A stretch of DNA of 64,000 nucleotides from JAJZSS01 sp964463505 (GCA_964463505.1 CAYXDC010000004.1:30897-94896); one strand, 5' to 3'. Positions 49,734 to 59,355 are shown, numbered from the stretch's first letter. A program made the numbers and translations. The notes: a model not told the origin generated them from the sequence alone.

Positions 49734-51569
49734 ATGTCCGTCTTTAAACCATCAGTTGAAAAGGATGCCCCTGACCAACAAACAGCGGTGATCAACGACT
49801 TCTCGATCACTGTGGCCACGGTCAATGGTTCGGGCAGCCAGACATCCAATATCACCATTTTACGTGCCTTGTTTAAGATGGGTATCCCGGTTTCAGGGAA
49901 GAACCTGTTCCCTTCCAACATTCAGGGGTTGCCCACCTGGTATACCATTCGGGTCAGCAAAGATGGATACCTGGCGCGCAGGGAAGAACAAGAGATCATG
50001 GTCGCCATGAATCCAGCAACTTTCATACAAGACCTGAGCAAGGTGTGTTCGGGGGGTGTATTTATCTATCCAGATGATATCAATTTCAAGATTGAGCGCG
50101 AGGACATCCATATTTATAAAATGCCGGTCAAGCGCCTGGTGAAAGAATCCGACGCCCCCAGCAGCCTGCGTGATTACGTTGCCAATATGGTGTACGTGGG
50201 AGTGCTGGCTTACTTACTAAATATCGATATAGAAAAGTTACACGCTGCCCTGGAATTCCATTTCAAGGGCAAAACTAAGCCGATCGAACTGAACTATGGA
50301 GTAGTCCAGGCAACCTTCAACTGGGCGAAAGAAAACCTGGTGAAAACAGATGCTTACCAGGTTGCTGAAATGCATGAAACGACAGGCTGTGTCATGTCGG
50401 ACGGCAATACAGCAGCCGCCCTGGGTGCTATCTACGGTGGAGTGCAGTTTGTGGGCTGGTATCCAATTACCCCTGCCACCAGTCTGGCTGAATCGCTCAA
50501 CGAATATCTGCCGCAGCTACGAAAAGACCCTGAAACCGGGCAGAATACATTTGTCGTATTACAAGCAGAAGATGAATTAGCCGCCATCGGTATGGCAATC
50601 GGTGCAGGCTGGTCAGGGCTGCGGGCGATGACCTCTACCTCCGGGCCAGGGTTGAGTCTGATGACGGAATATGCCGGGCTGGCATATTTCGCGGAAGTGC
50701 CAGTGGTGGTCTGGGACGTGCAGCGGGTAGGTCCGAGCACCGGCTTGCCAACCCGCACTGCCCAGGGCGATATAAGTTTTACTTATTTCATGGGGCATGG
50801 CGACACACAAATGGTGATGCTATTGCCTGGCTCAGTCAACGAATGTTTCGAGTTTGGCTGGCGGGCATTTGATATCGCCGAACGATTGCAAACCCCTGTC
50901 TTTGTTCTCTCCGATCTGGACCTGGGCATGAACCAGTGGATGAGCGATCCCTTCAGCTACCCGGACGAGCCCATGGACCGTGGAAAAGTGTTGTGGGAGG
51001 CGGATTTAGAAAAACTACAAAGTAGTTTCAATCGCTACAAGGATATCGATGGGGATGGCATTGCCTACCGCACCGTTCCAGGCAATCTTCATCCAGCCGC
51101 GCCTTACTTTACGCGCGGCACAGGGCACGATGAGAACGCACGCTATAGCGAAGATAGTCAAGTCTGGCACGATCTGCTTGAGCGTCTGGCAGCGAAATAC
51201 CGCACTGCCCGCCAGTATGTACCCAAACCGGAAATTGAATGTATGGATTGCTCCAGGATCGGGATCATTTCGTTTGGCTCCACCGAACCCGCCATACGAG
51301 AAGCCCGCCACCAACTTGCTAAGCAAGATGTACCGACCGATTTCCTGCGTTTGCGGGCAGTACCTTTCACCGACGAAGTGGATGAATTTGTAAATAAGCA
51401 CGAACGCATCTATGTGGTTGAAATGAATCGTGATGGGCAAATGCATATGATTCTTAGCCTGGTTTACCCCGAACGAGCAACCAATTTGATCTCGATTGCC
51501 TATACCGATGGCCTACCCATGACCGCCAACATTGTGCGCGAATTGATTATGGCCAAGGAGGATAAGTAA
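49734..51569 (+). CDS. korA: 2-oxoacid:ferredoxin oxidoreductase, fused gamma-alpha subunit
   Basis: 611 residues with AAGGAGAG upstream. Residues 20-200 are the gamma domain (ATVNGSGSQTSNITILRALF, GIPVSGKNLFPSNIQGLPTW). Residues 215-611 are the alpha domain: GWYPITPATSLAE, LQAEDELAAIGMAIGAGWSG, TSTSGPGLSLM. It belongs to the KorA/OorA-type group that oxidises 2-oxoglutarate or related oxoacids to acyl-CoA with ferredoxin as acceptor, and needs the beta subunit encoded 3 nt downstream. This is the oxygen-sensitive enzyme expected of an anaerobe. Confidence 0.93.
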   Translation: MSVFKPSVEKDAPDQQTAVINDFSITVATVNGSGSQTSNITILRALFKMGIPVSGKNLFPSNIQGLPTWYTIRVSKDGYLARREEQEIMVAMNPATFIQDLSKVCSGGVFIYPDDINFKIEREDIHIYKMPVKRLVKESDAPSSLRDYVANMVYVGVLAYLLNIDIEKLHAALEFHFKGKTKPIELNYGVVQATFNWAKENLVKTDAYQVAEMHETTGCVMSDGNTAAALGAIYGGVQFVGWYPITPATSLAESLNEYLPQLRKDPETGQNTFVVLQAEDELAAIGMAIGAGWSGLRAMTSTSGPGLSLMTEYAGLAYFAEVPVVVWDVQRVGPSTGLPTRTAQGDISFTYFMGHGDTQMVMLLPGSVNECFEFGWRAFDIAERLQTPVFVLSDLDLGMNQWMSDPFSYPDEPMDRGKVLWEADLEKLQSSFNRYKDIDGDGIAYRTVPGNLHPAAPYFTRGTGHDENARYSEDSQVWHDLLERLAAKYRTARQYVPKPEIECMDCSRIGIISFGSTEPAIREARHQLAKQDVPTDFLRLRAVPFTDEVDEFVNKHERIYVVEMNRDGQMHMILSLVYPERATNLISIAYTDGLPMTANIVRELIMAKEDK

Positions 51570-51571
51570 TT

Positions 51572-52618
51572 ATGGAAGCACAAGCAGCTAGCGCCCCACG
51601 TACCCAGGTGAATCTGATCGGCTTGACGCGCCAGGATTACCGCGGCAACCCGACAACGCTGTGCCAGGGTTGTGGGCATAATTCTATTTCCAACCAGATT
51701 ATTTCAGCGTGCTATGAGGTCAATCTACAGCCAGAAAAATTGATCAAGTTCTCAGGCATCGGTTGTTCCAGCAAAAGTCCCACATATTTCCTGGGGAGAG
51801 CCTTTGGCTTTAACGGCTTGCACGGGCGTATGCCTTCCCTGGCGACCGGAGCGTTGTTCGGCGACCATACCATAAAGGGCCTGGCAGTCAGCGGCGACGG
51901 CGATACTGCCAGCATCGGCATGGGTCAATTCAAGCACGCTATCCGGCGCAACTTGCGCCTGGTCTATATTGTGGAGAATAACGGAGTTTATGGGCTGACC
52001 AAAGGCCAATTTTCAGCCACCGCCGAAGTCGGTTTGCACCTGAAGAGCCAGGGAACCAATCCCTACATGCCGATCGACATTGCCCTGGAGGCGCTGGTTG
52101 GCAACGCCACTTTTGTAGCCCGCTCTTTCGCCGGTGATCCTAAGCAGGTCAAAGAGTTAATCAAGGCTGCTCTGAGCCATGGGGGTATCTCGGTGCTGGA
52201 TATTATCAGCCCTTGTGTCACCTTCAATAACCAGGATACAGCACTGCACTCTTATGCCTGGGGCAAGGAACATGAAGTTGCTTTGCACGAGCTCTCCTAT
52301 GTACCGCCTGCTGAGGAAATTATGGTGGACTACGAACCGGGTGAGGCGAAAGAAGTGACCATGCATGATGGCTCAACAGTGATCCTGAAGAAGGTGGGGC
52401 AGGATTATGACCCAACCAGTCGCTCGGAAGCGCTGCGCGTGTTAGAAGAGGCCAATGCCCAGCAAGTATTGCTGACCGGGCTGCTATACATCAATACCGA
52501 ACAACCATCCTTACGGGAAATTTACAATATCACCGAGACCCCGCTCAATCGTCTGAGCGAGAAGCAGCTACGCCCTTCTGCAGAGAGCCTGCAGAAGATG
52601 AATGAAATGATGTTCTAA
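51572..52618 (+). CDS. korB: 2-oxoacid:ferredoxin oxidoreductase beta subunit
   Basis: 348 residues. The thiamine diphosphate region is VSGDGDTASIGMGQ with VENNGVYGLTKGQ. A [4Fe-4S] cluster can be held by Cys31 and Cys34 (CQGCGH), the Cys in SGIGCSSKSP and the Cys in IISPCVTFN. The AAGGAGG ribosome site lies inside the end of korA, two bases separate the genes and translation is coupled. Terminator at 52649-52710. Confidence 0.95.
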   Translation: MEAQAASAPRTQVNLIGLTRQDYRGNPTTLCQGCGHNSISNQIISACYEVNLQPEKLIKFSGIGCSSKSPTYFLGRAFGFNGLHGRMPSLATGALFGDHTIKGLAVSGDGDTASIGMGQFKHAIRRNLRLVYIVENNGVYGLTKGQFSATAEVGLHLKSQGTNPYMPIDIALEALVGNATFVARSFAGDPKQVKELIKAALSHGGISVLDIISPCVTFNNQDTALHSYAWGKEHEVALHELSYVPPAEEIMVDYEPGEAKEVTMHDGSTVILKKVGQDYDPTSRSEALRVLEEANAQQVLLTGLLYINTEQPSLREIYNITETPLNRLSEKQLRPSAESLQKMNEMMF

Positions 52619-52648
52619 ACAATTTTCACGGATGTGTTTGTGACTCAA

Positions 52649-52710
52649 CCACAGGGTCTGGCGCCTGGCCTCCTATTCAGGTCTGATGCGCCTGATCCTG
52701 TGGCGTTTTT
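52649..52710 (+). terminator. Rho-independent terminator after korB
   Basis: CCACAGG (52649-52655) pairs with CCTGTGG (52697-52703), and GGCGC (52660-52664) with GCGCC (52688-52692), followed by CGTTTTT. The T tract doubles as part of the next -35 box. Confidence 0.75.
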
Positions 52711-52736
52711 ACACAAGATTAACAAAATGGTATAAT
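52708..52736 (+). promoter_or_regulatory. Promoter of the mreBCD-mrdA operon
   Basis: TTTACA (52708-52713) and TATAAT (52731-52736) are 17 nt apart. Start near 52743 gives a 94-nt leader that holds a GGGC...GCCC hairpin (about 52752-52772). Confidence 0.75.
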
Positions 52737-52836
52737 CCACCAGGGAATTCGGGCGGGGTAATAACCAGCCCTTAAACAAATCCAAATCAAACCGTAAAGA
52801 ACTACTTAACTCGGTTTTGAAAGAAGGAGCCTCAGT

Positions 52837-53913
52837 TTGGCTTTTCGACCCTTCAGTTGGCTTCTCGGTTTCTTTTCACTGGACATTGGCATTGACCTGG
52901 GCACCGCCAACACATTGGTCAATGTGCGCGGCAAAGGTATTACGATTAATGAGCCATCCTGGGTGGCGATCAATAAACGTACCCGCAAGCCGCTGGCTAT
53001 CGGCGCTGAAGCAAAAGAGATGGTCGGTCGCACCCCTGCGGATGTGGTAGCCGTCCGTCCATTAAAAGACGGTGTGATCTCCGAGTTCGAGATCACCCAG
53101 GCCATGCTGGAATACTTTATCGGCAAAGCCCACGAGCAAAGCATCGTACCGGTGCCGCGCCCCCGGGTTGTGATTGGCATCCCATCGGGTGTCACTGAAG
53201 TTGAAAAAAGAGCTGTCTATGATGCAGCCATGTCGGCAGGCGCACGCGAAGTTGGCTTAATTGAGGAGCCAATCGCCGCAGCGCTGGGTGCCGGCCTGCC
53301 TGTTGCAGAAATCCGGGGCAGTATGATCGTTGATATTGGTGGTGGAACCTCTGAAGTAGCCATCATGTCGATGGGTGGGATCGTTGTTTCACGTTCTTTG
53401 CGAGTTGCTGGTGATGAAATGGATCAGGACATCATCCAGTATATGCGCAACAAATACAATCTTTCCATCGGCGAGCGCATGGCCGAGCAAGCCAAGATCT
53501 CCATCGGCTCCGCCTATCACCTGCCTGAAGAAAAAACGATGGTCCTACGCGGCCGGAATCTGATCACTGGTCTCCCAGAAGCTGTGGAAGTATCGTCGGT
53601 AGAAATCCGTGAAGCCATCGCCGGAACGATGCAGATTATTCTAGACACCATCAAAGACGCGCTGGATGAATCCCCTCCAGAGATTATTGCTGACCTGATG
53701 GATACGGGCATCTGCCTGGCTGGCGGTGGTGCTCAGCTGCAAGGTTTAGACCGGCGTTTAACCGATGAAGTAAAAGTGCGCGTTTGGATTGCTGAAGATC
53801 CGATGAGCTGCGTTGCGCGTGGAGCAGGCATGATCCTTGAAAATTATGAGGGCTTGCGTCACTTGCTGATTGGACTTGAACGCGGCAGCACGCGCCATAA
53901 CCAGCGCGCTTGA
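52837..53913 (+). CDS. mreB: Rod shape-determining protein MreB
   Basis: 358 residues; start TTG 52837 with AAGGAG 8 nt upstream. Actin-fold nucleotide motifs are intact: GIDLGTANTLV (phosphate 1), IVDIGGGTSEVAIMS (phosphate 2) and CLAGGGAQLQGLDRR (adenosine). MreB filaments guide side-wall peptidoglycan synthesis. Its presence predicts a rod or filamentous cell. First gene of mreB-mreC-mreD-mrdA. Confidence 0.97.
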   Translation: MAFRPFSWLLGFFSLDIGIDLGTANTLVNVRGKGITINEPSWVAINKRTRKPLAIGAEAKEMVGRTPADVVAVRPLKDGVISEFEITQAMLEYFIGKAHEQSIVPVPRPRVVIGIPSGVTEVEKRAVYDAAMSAGAREVGLIEEPIAAALGAGLPVAEIRGSMIVDIGGGTSEVAIMSMGGIVVSRSLRVAGDEMDQDIIQYMRNKYNLSIGERMAEQAKISIGSAYHLPEEKTMVLRGRNLITGLPEAVEVSSVEIREAIAGTMQIILDTIKDALDESPPEIIADLMDTGICLAGGGAQLQGLDRRLTDEVKVRVWIAEDPMSCVARGAGMILENYEGLRHLLIGLERGSTRHNQRA

Positions 53914-53968
53914 GCATCCGCTCGCTTTGCACATCTGCCGGGTATGAACAGACCGGCGATTTGGTTGT

Positions 53969-54817
53969 ATGAAAAGATTGCCAACACGTACTTTACAGAC
54001 GATTGTCCTGGTTTTGTTCGTTGTCGGGGCCATTTTGCTGGCTTTAGGCGGCTTCCTGACCCCGGTTTCCAGTCTGGTGATGGGCCCGGTGGTAGACGCC
54101 CAAACCTGGCTGGCAACCCGCTACCAGGCAATCGTCAATTATTTTAATGCCCCACAGGATCTGGCACGCCTGCGCCAGACCAACCAGGAGTTGGAGACAG
54201 AAGTTGCGCGCCTGGAGGCTGAGATCATCCGTCTAAATCAGCAACTTTCCGAGACGCGTATGCTCTCCGCCCTGGTGGATTTCGCACGCGCACAGCCGGA
54301 AAACCGGTACCTGGCAGCCGCAGTGATTGGGCGTGATCCCAGCCCGTTTCTGCAATATGTGATTATCAACCGCGGCTCGGATGATGGGCTGCGACGTGGC
54401 ATGCCGGTGGTAACGGACCGGGGATTGGTGGGGCGTATCTCGCGCGTCACAGCCAGTGCAGCATCAATCCAGCTCATCACAGACCCATCTACCTCGATCA
54501 ACGTGCGCCTCGAGCCGTCGCGCGCTCAGGCTGTACTACAGGGCACTCTGACTGGAGAAGTTTCACTGGAGCAAATCCCACAAAGCGCTACAGTGCAGCC
54601 GGGCGACCTGCTGCTCACTTCCGGGCTGGGAGGCAATTACCCATCCAATATAGTTATTGGTCAGGTGACCGGGGTGCGCAGCCGGGATATTGATCTATTC
54701 CAAAGTGCTTCGGTCCAGCCGACGGTGGATTTTGACCAATTGGAGATCGTGCTGGTAATCACCAACTTTAGCCCGATTGACTCCTCCCCGCTGGTCCCCA
54801 CCCCGCAATCCCCCTGA
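53969..54817 (+). CDS. mreC: Rod shape-determining protein MreC
   Basis: 282 residues. One transmembrane helix (about 10-32), a coiled coil (about 60-95, LRQTNQELETEVARLEAEII) and the two beta domains (AAVIGRDPSPFLQYVIINRG, GMPVVTDRGLVGRIS) are the family layout. It links MreB to the wall-synthesis enzymes in the membrane. The C-terminus carries a short Pro/Ser tail. It starts 55 nt after mreB, without a strong ribosome site. Confidence 0.95.
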   Translation: MKRLPTRTLQTIVLVLFVVGAILLALGGFLTPVSSLVMGPVVDAQTWLATRYQAIVNYFNAPQDLARLRQTNQELETEVARLEAEIIRLNQQLSETRMLSALVDFARAQPENRYLAAAVIGRDPSPFLQYVIINRGSDDGLRRGMPVVTDRGLVGRISRVTASAASIQLITDPSTSINVRLEPSRAQAVLQGTLTGEVSLEQIPQSATVQPGDLLLTSGLGGNYPSNIVIGQVTGVRSRDIDLFQSASVQPTVDFDQLEIVLVITNFSPIDSSPLVPTPQSP

Positions 54818-54823
54818 GCTGGC

Positions 54824-55324
54824 ATGGCTACCTTGTTGGCGATTCCAATCCTGGGAATTTTGCTGATTTTGCAAACGGCAGTATTCAGCGACCTGATGCT
54901 GCTGCACGGGACTGCCGATCTGGTGCTGGTGGCTGTGACTGCCTGGGCGCTGCAGAAGCAGGTGGAAACCGCCTGGCAGTGGGGTATAATCGGAGGCCTG
55001 CTGGTAACGATCGCTTCTGCATTGCCCCTGGGTGTGGCGCTGATCGCCTATCCAGTGGTGGTAGGGATTGCCATCCTCCTGCGCCAGCGCGTTTGGCAGG
55101 TGCCGGTATTGGCGATGTTCGTCAGTACCATCATTGGCACATTTGTCCTGCATGCCATCTCATTGGTCGCTCTACGTCTGGTAGGATCACCATTGCCAAT
55201 CCTGGAATCGCTGGAGTTGATCACCCTACCCAGCATACTGTTAAACTTACTGGTAGCGATCCCAGCCTTCGTGATATTTAGCGATCTGGCAGATTGGCTT
55301 TATCCACAAGAGATAGAAGTATGA
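54824..55324 (+). CDS. mreD: Rod shape-determining protein MreD
   Basis: 166 residues, almost entirely hydrophobic with five or six membrane helices (ILGILLILQTAVFSDLMLL, GIIGGLLVTIASALPLG). Sequence similarity within MreD is weak, but size, topology and position between mreC and mrdA are decisive. It begins 6 nt after mreC and its TGA overlaps the mrdA ATG. Confidence 0.92.
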   Translation: MATLLAIPILGILLILQTAVFSDLMLLHGTADLVLVAVTAWALQKQVETAWQWGIIGGLLVTIASALPLGVALIAYPVVVGIAILLRQRVWQVPVLAMFVSTIIGTFVLHAISLVALRLVGSPLPILESLELITLPSILLNLLVAIPAFVIFSDLADWLYPQEIEV

Positions 55325-57417
55325 ACGGTTCAACGAAGCTACAAAATAACTTATCCAATCGCCGCATCCTGTCGTTCTGGCTGATTGTAATTGCGGTATT
55401 TTCGATCTATACCTATCGCCTGTTCAGCCTGCAAATCCTTAATGGGGAGACTTATCTGGCGCGTGCCGAGGACAACCGCACCGATATCATTAACCTTGCT
55501 ACTCAACGCGGCATCATTTATGACCGTAATGGCGTGATCCTGGCGCGCAATATCCCGTCATATAACATTGTGCTCACCGCTGCTAACCTGCCCGACGATG
55601 ATGGCGCGGTGCAGAAAATTTACCGCGAGGTTGCGGAGGCTATCCAGGTGCCGGTTTACGGCGGAGAATTGAGCACTGAAAATCCGTATGTTCCCTGCCG
55701 GTCGGATCACGGTATCACCGAGATCGGGGAATATGGCCTGAGCTCATCCCCATACACGGGGGTGCAGTTGAAGTGCGATGTAGACCGCCAACTGGCTTTG
55801 ACTGTGCAAGAAAAAGCAATTGACTGGCCCGGCATCTCCGTTGAGATCCAGCCAATACGCGATTATCCCACCGGCTCGCTCACTGCATCACTGATCGGTT
55901 TTCTCGGTCCCATTCCCGCAATTCAGGAAGAAGAGTTCCGCGCCAAAGGATTTCAGCCCAACCGGGATAAGGTTGGCTATGCTGGTCTGGAATTAGAATA
56001 TCAAGACATCCTGGCGGGACAAAACGGTCAGCGGGTTGTGGAAGTCGATGTAGGCGGCCAAATCTTACGCGATATCCAGCCACCAGTCAATCCAATCCCC
56101 GGACAAAACATTCGCCTGACGATTGATGTACGCTTACAACAGGCAGCAGAAGCCATCTTCAAAAAAGAAGTCACCGGATGGAATGCCTGGCTCGGTGATG
56201 AACGCTACCGCACAGGTGTGATTATTGCCATGAACCCCCAGACCGGCGAGGTCTTGGCGATGGTATCGTATCCATCTTATGAAAATAATCGCATGGCCCG
56301 CATTATTCCAGCATATTATTATGAACAACTGATCCGCGACCCCAGCAACCCCTTGCTCAACCATGCCGTGGGCGATGTACTGCCTGCCGGCTCAGTGTTC
56401 AAACTGGTAACGGCGGTCGGGTCGCTTAACGAAGGCGTGGTGACCCCCGAGCAAGTGCTCGATACACCCCCCGAATTAATCATCACCGAAAAGAATTATC
56501 TCAGCACCAATGATGCCGGCCTGGCGCGTAGATTTGTGGACTGGAACGAAGCGGGATTTGGGCAGCTCGATTTTGTGCATGGACTGGCTAATTCCAGCAA
56601 TGTGTATTTTTACAAGCTCGGCGGGGGATATAAAGAAGAAGTACCTGAAGGCCTTGGAATATGCCGCCTGGGTACCTATGCCGCGGCTTTGGGTTATGGT
56701 GAAGCACCTGACATAGGCCTACCTGATGAGCAAAAAGGCCTCATTCCCAACCCAACCTGGAAGCGTGTGACGCATGGTGAAAGCTGGACCACGGGTGACA
56801 CCTATTTATCGGGCGTGGGACAGGGTTATGTGCTGGCAACACCTATCCAGGTGCTAATCTCTGCTGCCATCATTGCCAATGATGGCAAATATATGCAACC
56901 CACTCTGGTGCGCGAGACTCTGGATGAGGATGCGAACGTCGTCCAATCATTTGAGCCAACCCTGCGCTGGGATTTAACCAAAGACCCATTGATCCAGGTA
57001 TATGGCGAAACGACCATTCGCGGCTGCGAGCCGATCCCTGGGCAAACCACAACCGTAGCGCCCTGGGTATTTGAGAAGGTGCAAGAAGGCATGCGCCTGG
57101 CAGTAACTGAAGGCACGCTTTCCAAACCCATCATCGGATTTGGACCCGATAATCTGACAGTCGCTGCTGCCGGTAAGACCGGCACAGCCGAGTATTGTGA
57201 CACCTATGCCGCCGAAAAGAACCGCTGCATATACGGCGCCTGGCCTTCCCACGCCTGGACCGTAGCCTATGCACCCTTCGAAAACCCTGAAATTGCCGTG
57301 GTGGCATTTGTGTATAATGGCGAAGAAGGCGCTACCGTCGCTGGCCCGATGGTTGCTCAGACAATTGAAGCCTACTTTGAATTGAAAGCGATCGACAATG
57401 CCTTGCAAGCGCCATAA
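55321..57417 (+). CDS. mrdA: Penicillin-binding protein 2, elongation-specific transpeptidase
   Basis: 698 residues from ATG 55321, overlapping mreD in ATGA. One membrane anchor (about 18-38), a PBP dimerisation domain (QRGIIYDRNGVILARN) and the transpeptidase domain with Ser358 in SVFK, the SSN motif in ANSSNVYFYK and KTGTAEY near the end. It cross-links side-wall peptidoglycan as partner of RodA. The domain is interrupted by a Cys-containing insertion between SSN and KTG (GLGICRLGTYAAAL). Chloroflexota wall chemistry is variable, so this supports a peptidoglycan wall in this organism. Confidence 0.95.
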   Translation: MNGSTKLQNNLSNRRILSFWLIVIAVFSIYTYRLFSLQILNGETYLARAEDNRTDIINLATQRGIIYDRNGVILARNIPSYNIVLTAANLPDDDGAVQKIYREVAEAIQVPVYGGELSTENPYVPCRSDHGITEIGEYGLSSSPYTGVQLKCDVDRQLALTVQEKAIDWPGISVEIQPIRDYPTGSLTASLIGFLGPIPAIQEEEFRAKGFQPNRDKVGYAGLELEYQDILAGQNGQRVVEVDVGGQILRDIQPPVNPIPGQNIRLTIDVRLQQAAEAIFKKEVTGWNAWLGDERYRTGVIIAMNPQTGEVLAMVSYPSYENNRMARIIPAYYYEQLIRDPSNPLLNHAVGDVLPAGSVFKLVTAVGSLNEGVVTPEQVLDTPPELIITEKNYLSTNDAGLARRFVDWNEAGFGQLDFVHGLANSSNVYFYKLGGGYKEEVPEGLGICRLGTYAAALGYGEAPDIGLPDEQKGLIPNPTWKRVTHGESWTTGDTYLSGVGQGYVLATPIQVLISAAIIANDGKYMQPTLVRETLDEDANVVQSFEPTLRWDLTKDPLIQVYGETTIRGCEPIPGQTTTVAPWVFEKVQEGMRLAVTEGTLSKPIIGFGPDNLTVAAAGKTGTAEYCDTYAAEKNRCIYGAWPSHAWTVAYAPFENPEIAVVAFVYNGEEGATVAGPMVAQTIEAYFELKAIDNALQAP

Positions 57418-57427
57418 TCCATGGCTG

Positions 57428-57436
57428 TGCTATAAT
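57428..57436 (+). promoter_or_regulatory. Extended -10 promoter upstream of minC
   Basis: TGCTATAAT is a perfect extended -10 element 10 nt past the mrdA stop codon. No good -35 box lies upstream. Start near 57443 would give an 88-nt leader. Confidence 0.5.
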
Positions 57437-57485
57437 CAGCCCAATATCGAACGGGGCATACCAGGCATAGGATCACATTTCGCTC

Positions 57486-57506
57486 AGCCTGAGACATTCT
57501 CGGGCT
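57486..57506 (+). promoter_or_regulatory. Leader hairpin of minC
   Basis: AGCCTGAGA (57486-57494) and TCTCGGGCT (57498-57506) form a 9-bp stem (one G-U) with a CAT loop, 24 nt ahead of the minC ATG. No T tract follows and no Shine-Dalgarno is visible between it and the start. Confidence 0.55.
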
Positions 57507-57530
57507 AACCCCACAGCTGGTCAAACGAGC

Positions 57531-58214
57531 ATGGAAATACCCACCAAGATCCAAATTAAAGGCATCCGTGAAGGTCTGCTGGTCACCCTGGGCGAGGGCC
57601 CCTGGGAGCAGGTTCAAGAAGCGTTCCTGGAGCATCTGGACCAGCAGCGCGAGTTTATGAAAGGCGCACGCATGGCTTTGGATGTAGGCAATCATATGTT
57701 GAAGGCTGCCGAATTGGGCCAATTGCGCAACCATATCTCTGAGCGCGAGGTAACCCTCTGGGCAGTGCTGAGCAACTCACCCACCACCGAACGGACCGCC
57801 CAGACTCTCGGCTTAGAGACACGCCTGACCAAGCGGAAACCGGAAGCCGCAGCACCACAGACACGCTACCAGGATGCCGATCCTGCCATCCTGGTGCATC
57901 GCACGCTGCGCTCAGGCTACAGCTTACAAAATCCAGGGCATGTCGTTGTCCTTGGGGATGTCAACCCCGGAGCTGAAATTATTGCCGGGGGTGATGTAGT
58001 GGTATGGGGACATCTGCGGGGTATGGTGCACGCTGGAGCAGGCGGCAATGAGAGCGCCGTGATCTGCGCCCTGGACCTGGCCCCTACACAATTGCGGATT
58101 GCGGGTGCGATTGCGATCACACCCCAGCGGCGAGGGAAATCCTTACCGGAGATGGCGCGTATCGTCGATGGACGGGTGGTTGCTGAGCAATGGAATCCGA
58201 AAAAAAGGGAATAA
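57531..58214 (+). CDS. minC: Septum site-determining protein MinC
   Basis: 227 residues. The N-terminal half (KIQIKGIREGLLVTLGEGPW) is the FtsZ-inhibiting domain; the C-terminal beta-helix (VVVLGDVNPGAEIIAGGDVV, WGHLRGMVHAGAGGNESAVI) binds MinD. It blocks Z-ring assembly away from mid-cell. It has its own putative promoter and leader hairpin but lies within the shape operon. minD begins 3 nt downstream. Confidence 0.95.
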   Translation: MEIPTKIQIKGIREGLLVTLGEGPWEQVQEAFLEHLDQQREFMKGARMALDVGNHMLKAAELGQLRNHISEREVTLWAVLSNSPTTERTAQTLGLETRLTKRKPEAAAPQTRYQDADPAILVHRTLRSGYSLQNPGHVVVLGDVNPGAEIIAGGDVVVWGHLRGMVHAGAGGNESAVICALDLAPTQLRIAGAIAITPQRRGKSLPEMARIVDGRVVAEQWNPKKRE

Positions 58215-58217
58215 TTA

Positions 58218-59048
58218 ATGGATTATAGTGGGAATGGAAAACAAATGAGTGGGAAAGTACTTACCGTAACTTCCGGGAAAGGCGGCGTGGGCAAGACCAC
58301 TCTCACAGCCAATCTGGCAGCCGCTTTGGCTGCGGATGGACTAAAAGTGGTCTGCATCGATGCCGATATTGGCTTGCGCAACCTGGATGTCATATTGGGT
58401 TTGGAAAATCGAATTGTATATGATCTGGTAGATGTCGTGGAAGGTCGCTGCCGGTTACGCCAGGCAATGATACGCGACAAACGCCTGCCGGAGCTTTATC
58501 TGATCCCCGCCGCTCAAACCAGGGATAAAAATGCGGTATCACCCAGCGATATGGTCCGCCTGGCGAATGAGCTGCGTCAGGAAATGGACTGGATCCTGAT
58601 CGACTCTCCTGCCGGTATTGAGCGTGGCTTTCGCAATGCCATTGCCCCGGCGGACATCGTCCTGGTGGTCACAAATCCTGAGGTTTCTGCTGTGCGCGAC
58701 GCCGACCGGATCATCGGCCTGATCGAAGCAGAAGAAAAAGGCCCTGCAAAGCTGGTGATCAACCGGATAAAACCTGTCATGGTTAAACGCGGCGAAATGC
58801 TCTCGATGGAAGATGTACTTGAGTTGCTGGCGATCGAATTGGTTGGTCTTATCCCCGAAGATGAGAACGTTGTTATCAGCGCAAACCGGGGGAACCCGAT
58901 CGCGCTGAACGGGAAGACGAAAGCTGCCCAATCCTTCCGTAATATAGCTCGGCGATTGCAGGGTCACAAAGTCCCCTTCCTGGAAATGCAAGAAGATGGA
59001 AGTCTGTTCGGACGCCTGGCGCGTATGCTACGTGCGGGAGGCAACTAA
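58218..59048 (+). CDS. minD: Septum site-determining ATPase MinD
   Basis: 276 residues; ATG 58218 with AGGGAA upstream (ATG 58245 is an alternative). The deviant Walker A GKGGVGKTT is at 20-28, with DADIGLRNLDVILGLENR and the switch II LIDSPAGIERG. The C-terminal FGRLARMLRAGG is a short amphipathic membrane-targeting helix. It recruits MinC to the membrane and oscillates with MinE. Confidence 0.97.
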   Translation: MDYSGNGKQMSGKVLTVTSGKGGVGKTTLTANLAAALAADGLKVVCIDADIGLRNLDVILGLENRIVYDLVDVVEGRCRLRQAMIRDKRLPELYLIPAAQTRDKNAVSPSDMVRLANELRQEMDWILIDSPAGIERGFRNAIAPADIVLVVTNPEVSAVRDADRIIGLIEAEEKGPAKLVINRIKPVMVKRGEMLSMEDVLELLAIELVGLIPEDENVVISANRGNPIALNGKTKAAQSFRNIARRLQGHKVPFLEMQEDGSLFGRLARMLRAGGN

Positions 59049-59049
59049 G

Positions 59050-59319
59050 ATGAACGGTTTCTTTGAAAAACTGTTTCGACGAGAGCCGAATAGCGCTTCC
59101 CAGGCCAAAGAGCGTTTGAAACTGGTGCTGATCCACGACCGCACAGATATGGCTCCAGGTAAATTAGAAGAGATGAAAGATGAGCTCATCGCCGTAATCT
59201 CACGCTATGTGGATATTGATCCTGACGCGGTCCGGATTGACATGGCGCAGGAAGGGCGTGAACAACGCCTGATTGCAGACATCCCGCTTCGAGCAGTGGG
59301 ACGGCGGCGAATGAACTAG
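59050..59319 (+). CDS. minE: Cell division topological specificity factor MinE
   Basis: 89 residues from ATG 59050, one base after the minD stop with GGGAGG upstream. The N-terminal amphipathic MNGFFEKLF helix, the anti-MinCD segment AKERLKLVLIHDR and the topological-specificity domain (ELIAVISRYVDIDPDAVRI) are all present. It stimulates MinD ATPase and restricts MinC to the poles. Confidence 0.96.
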   Translation: MNGFFEKLFRREPNSASQAKERLKLVLIHDRTDMAPGKLEEMKDELIAVISRYVDIDPDAVRIDMAQEGREQRLIADIPLRAVGRRRMN

Positions 59320-59355
59320 GATAATCAATGATCCAACCTGGCTTATTGGCTACTG

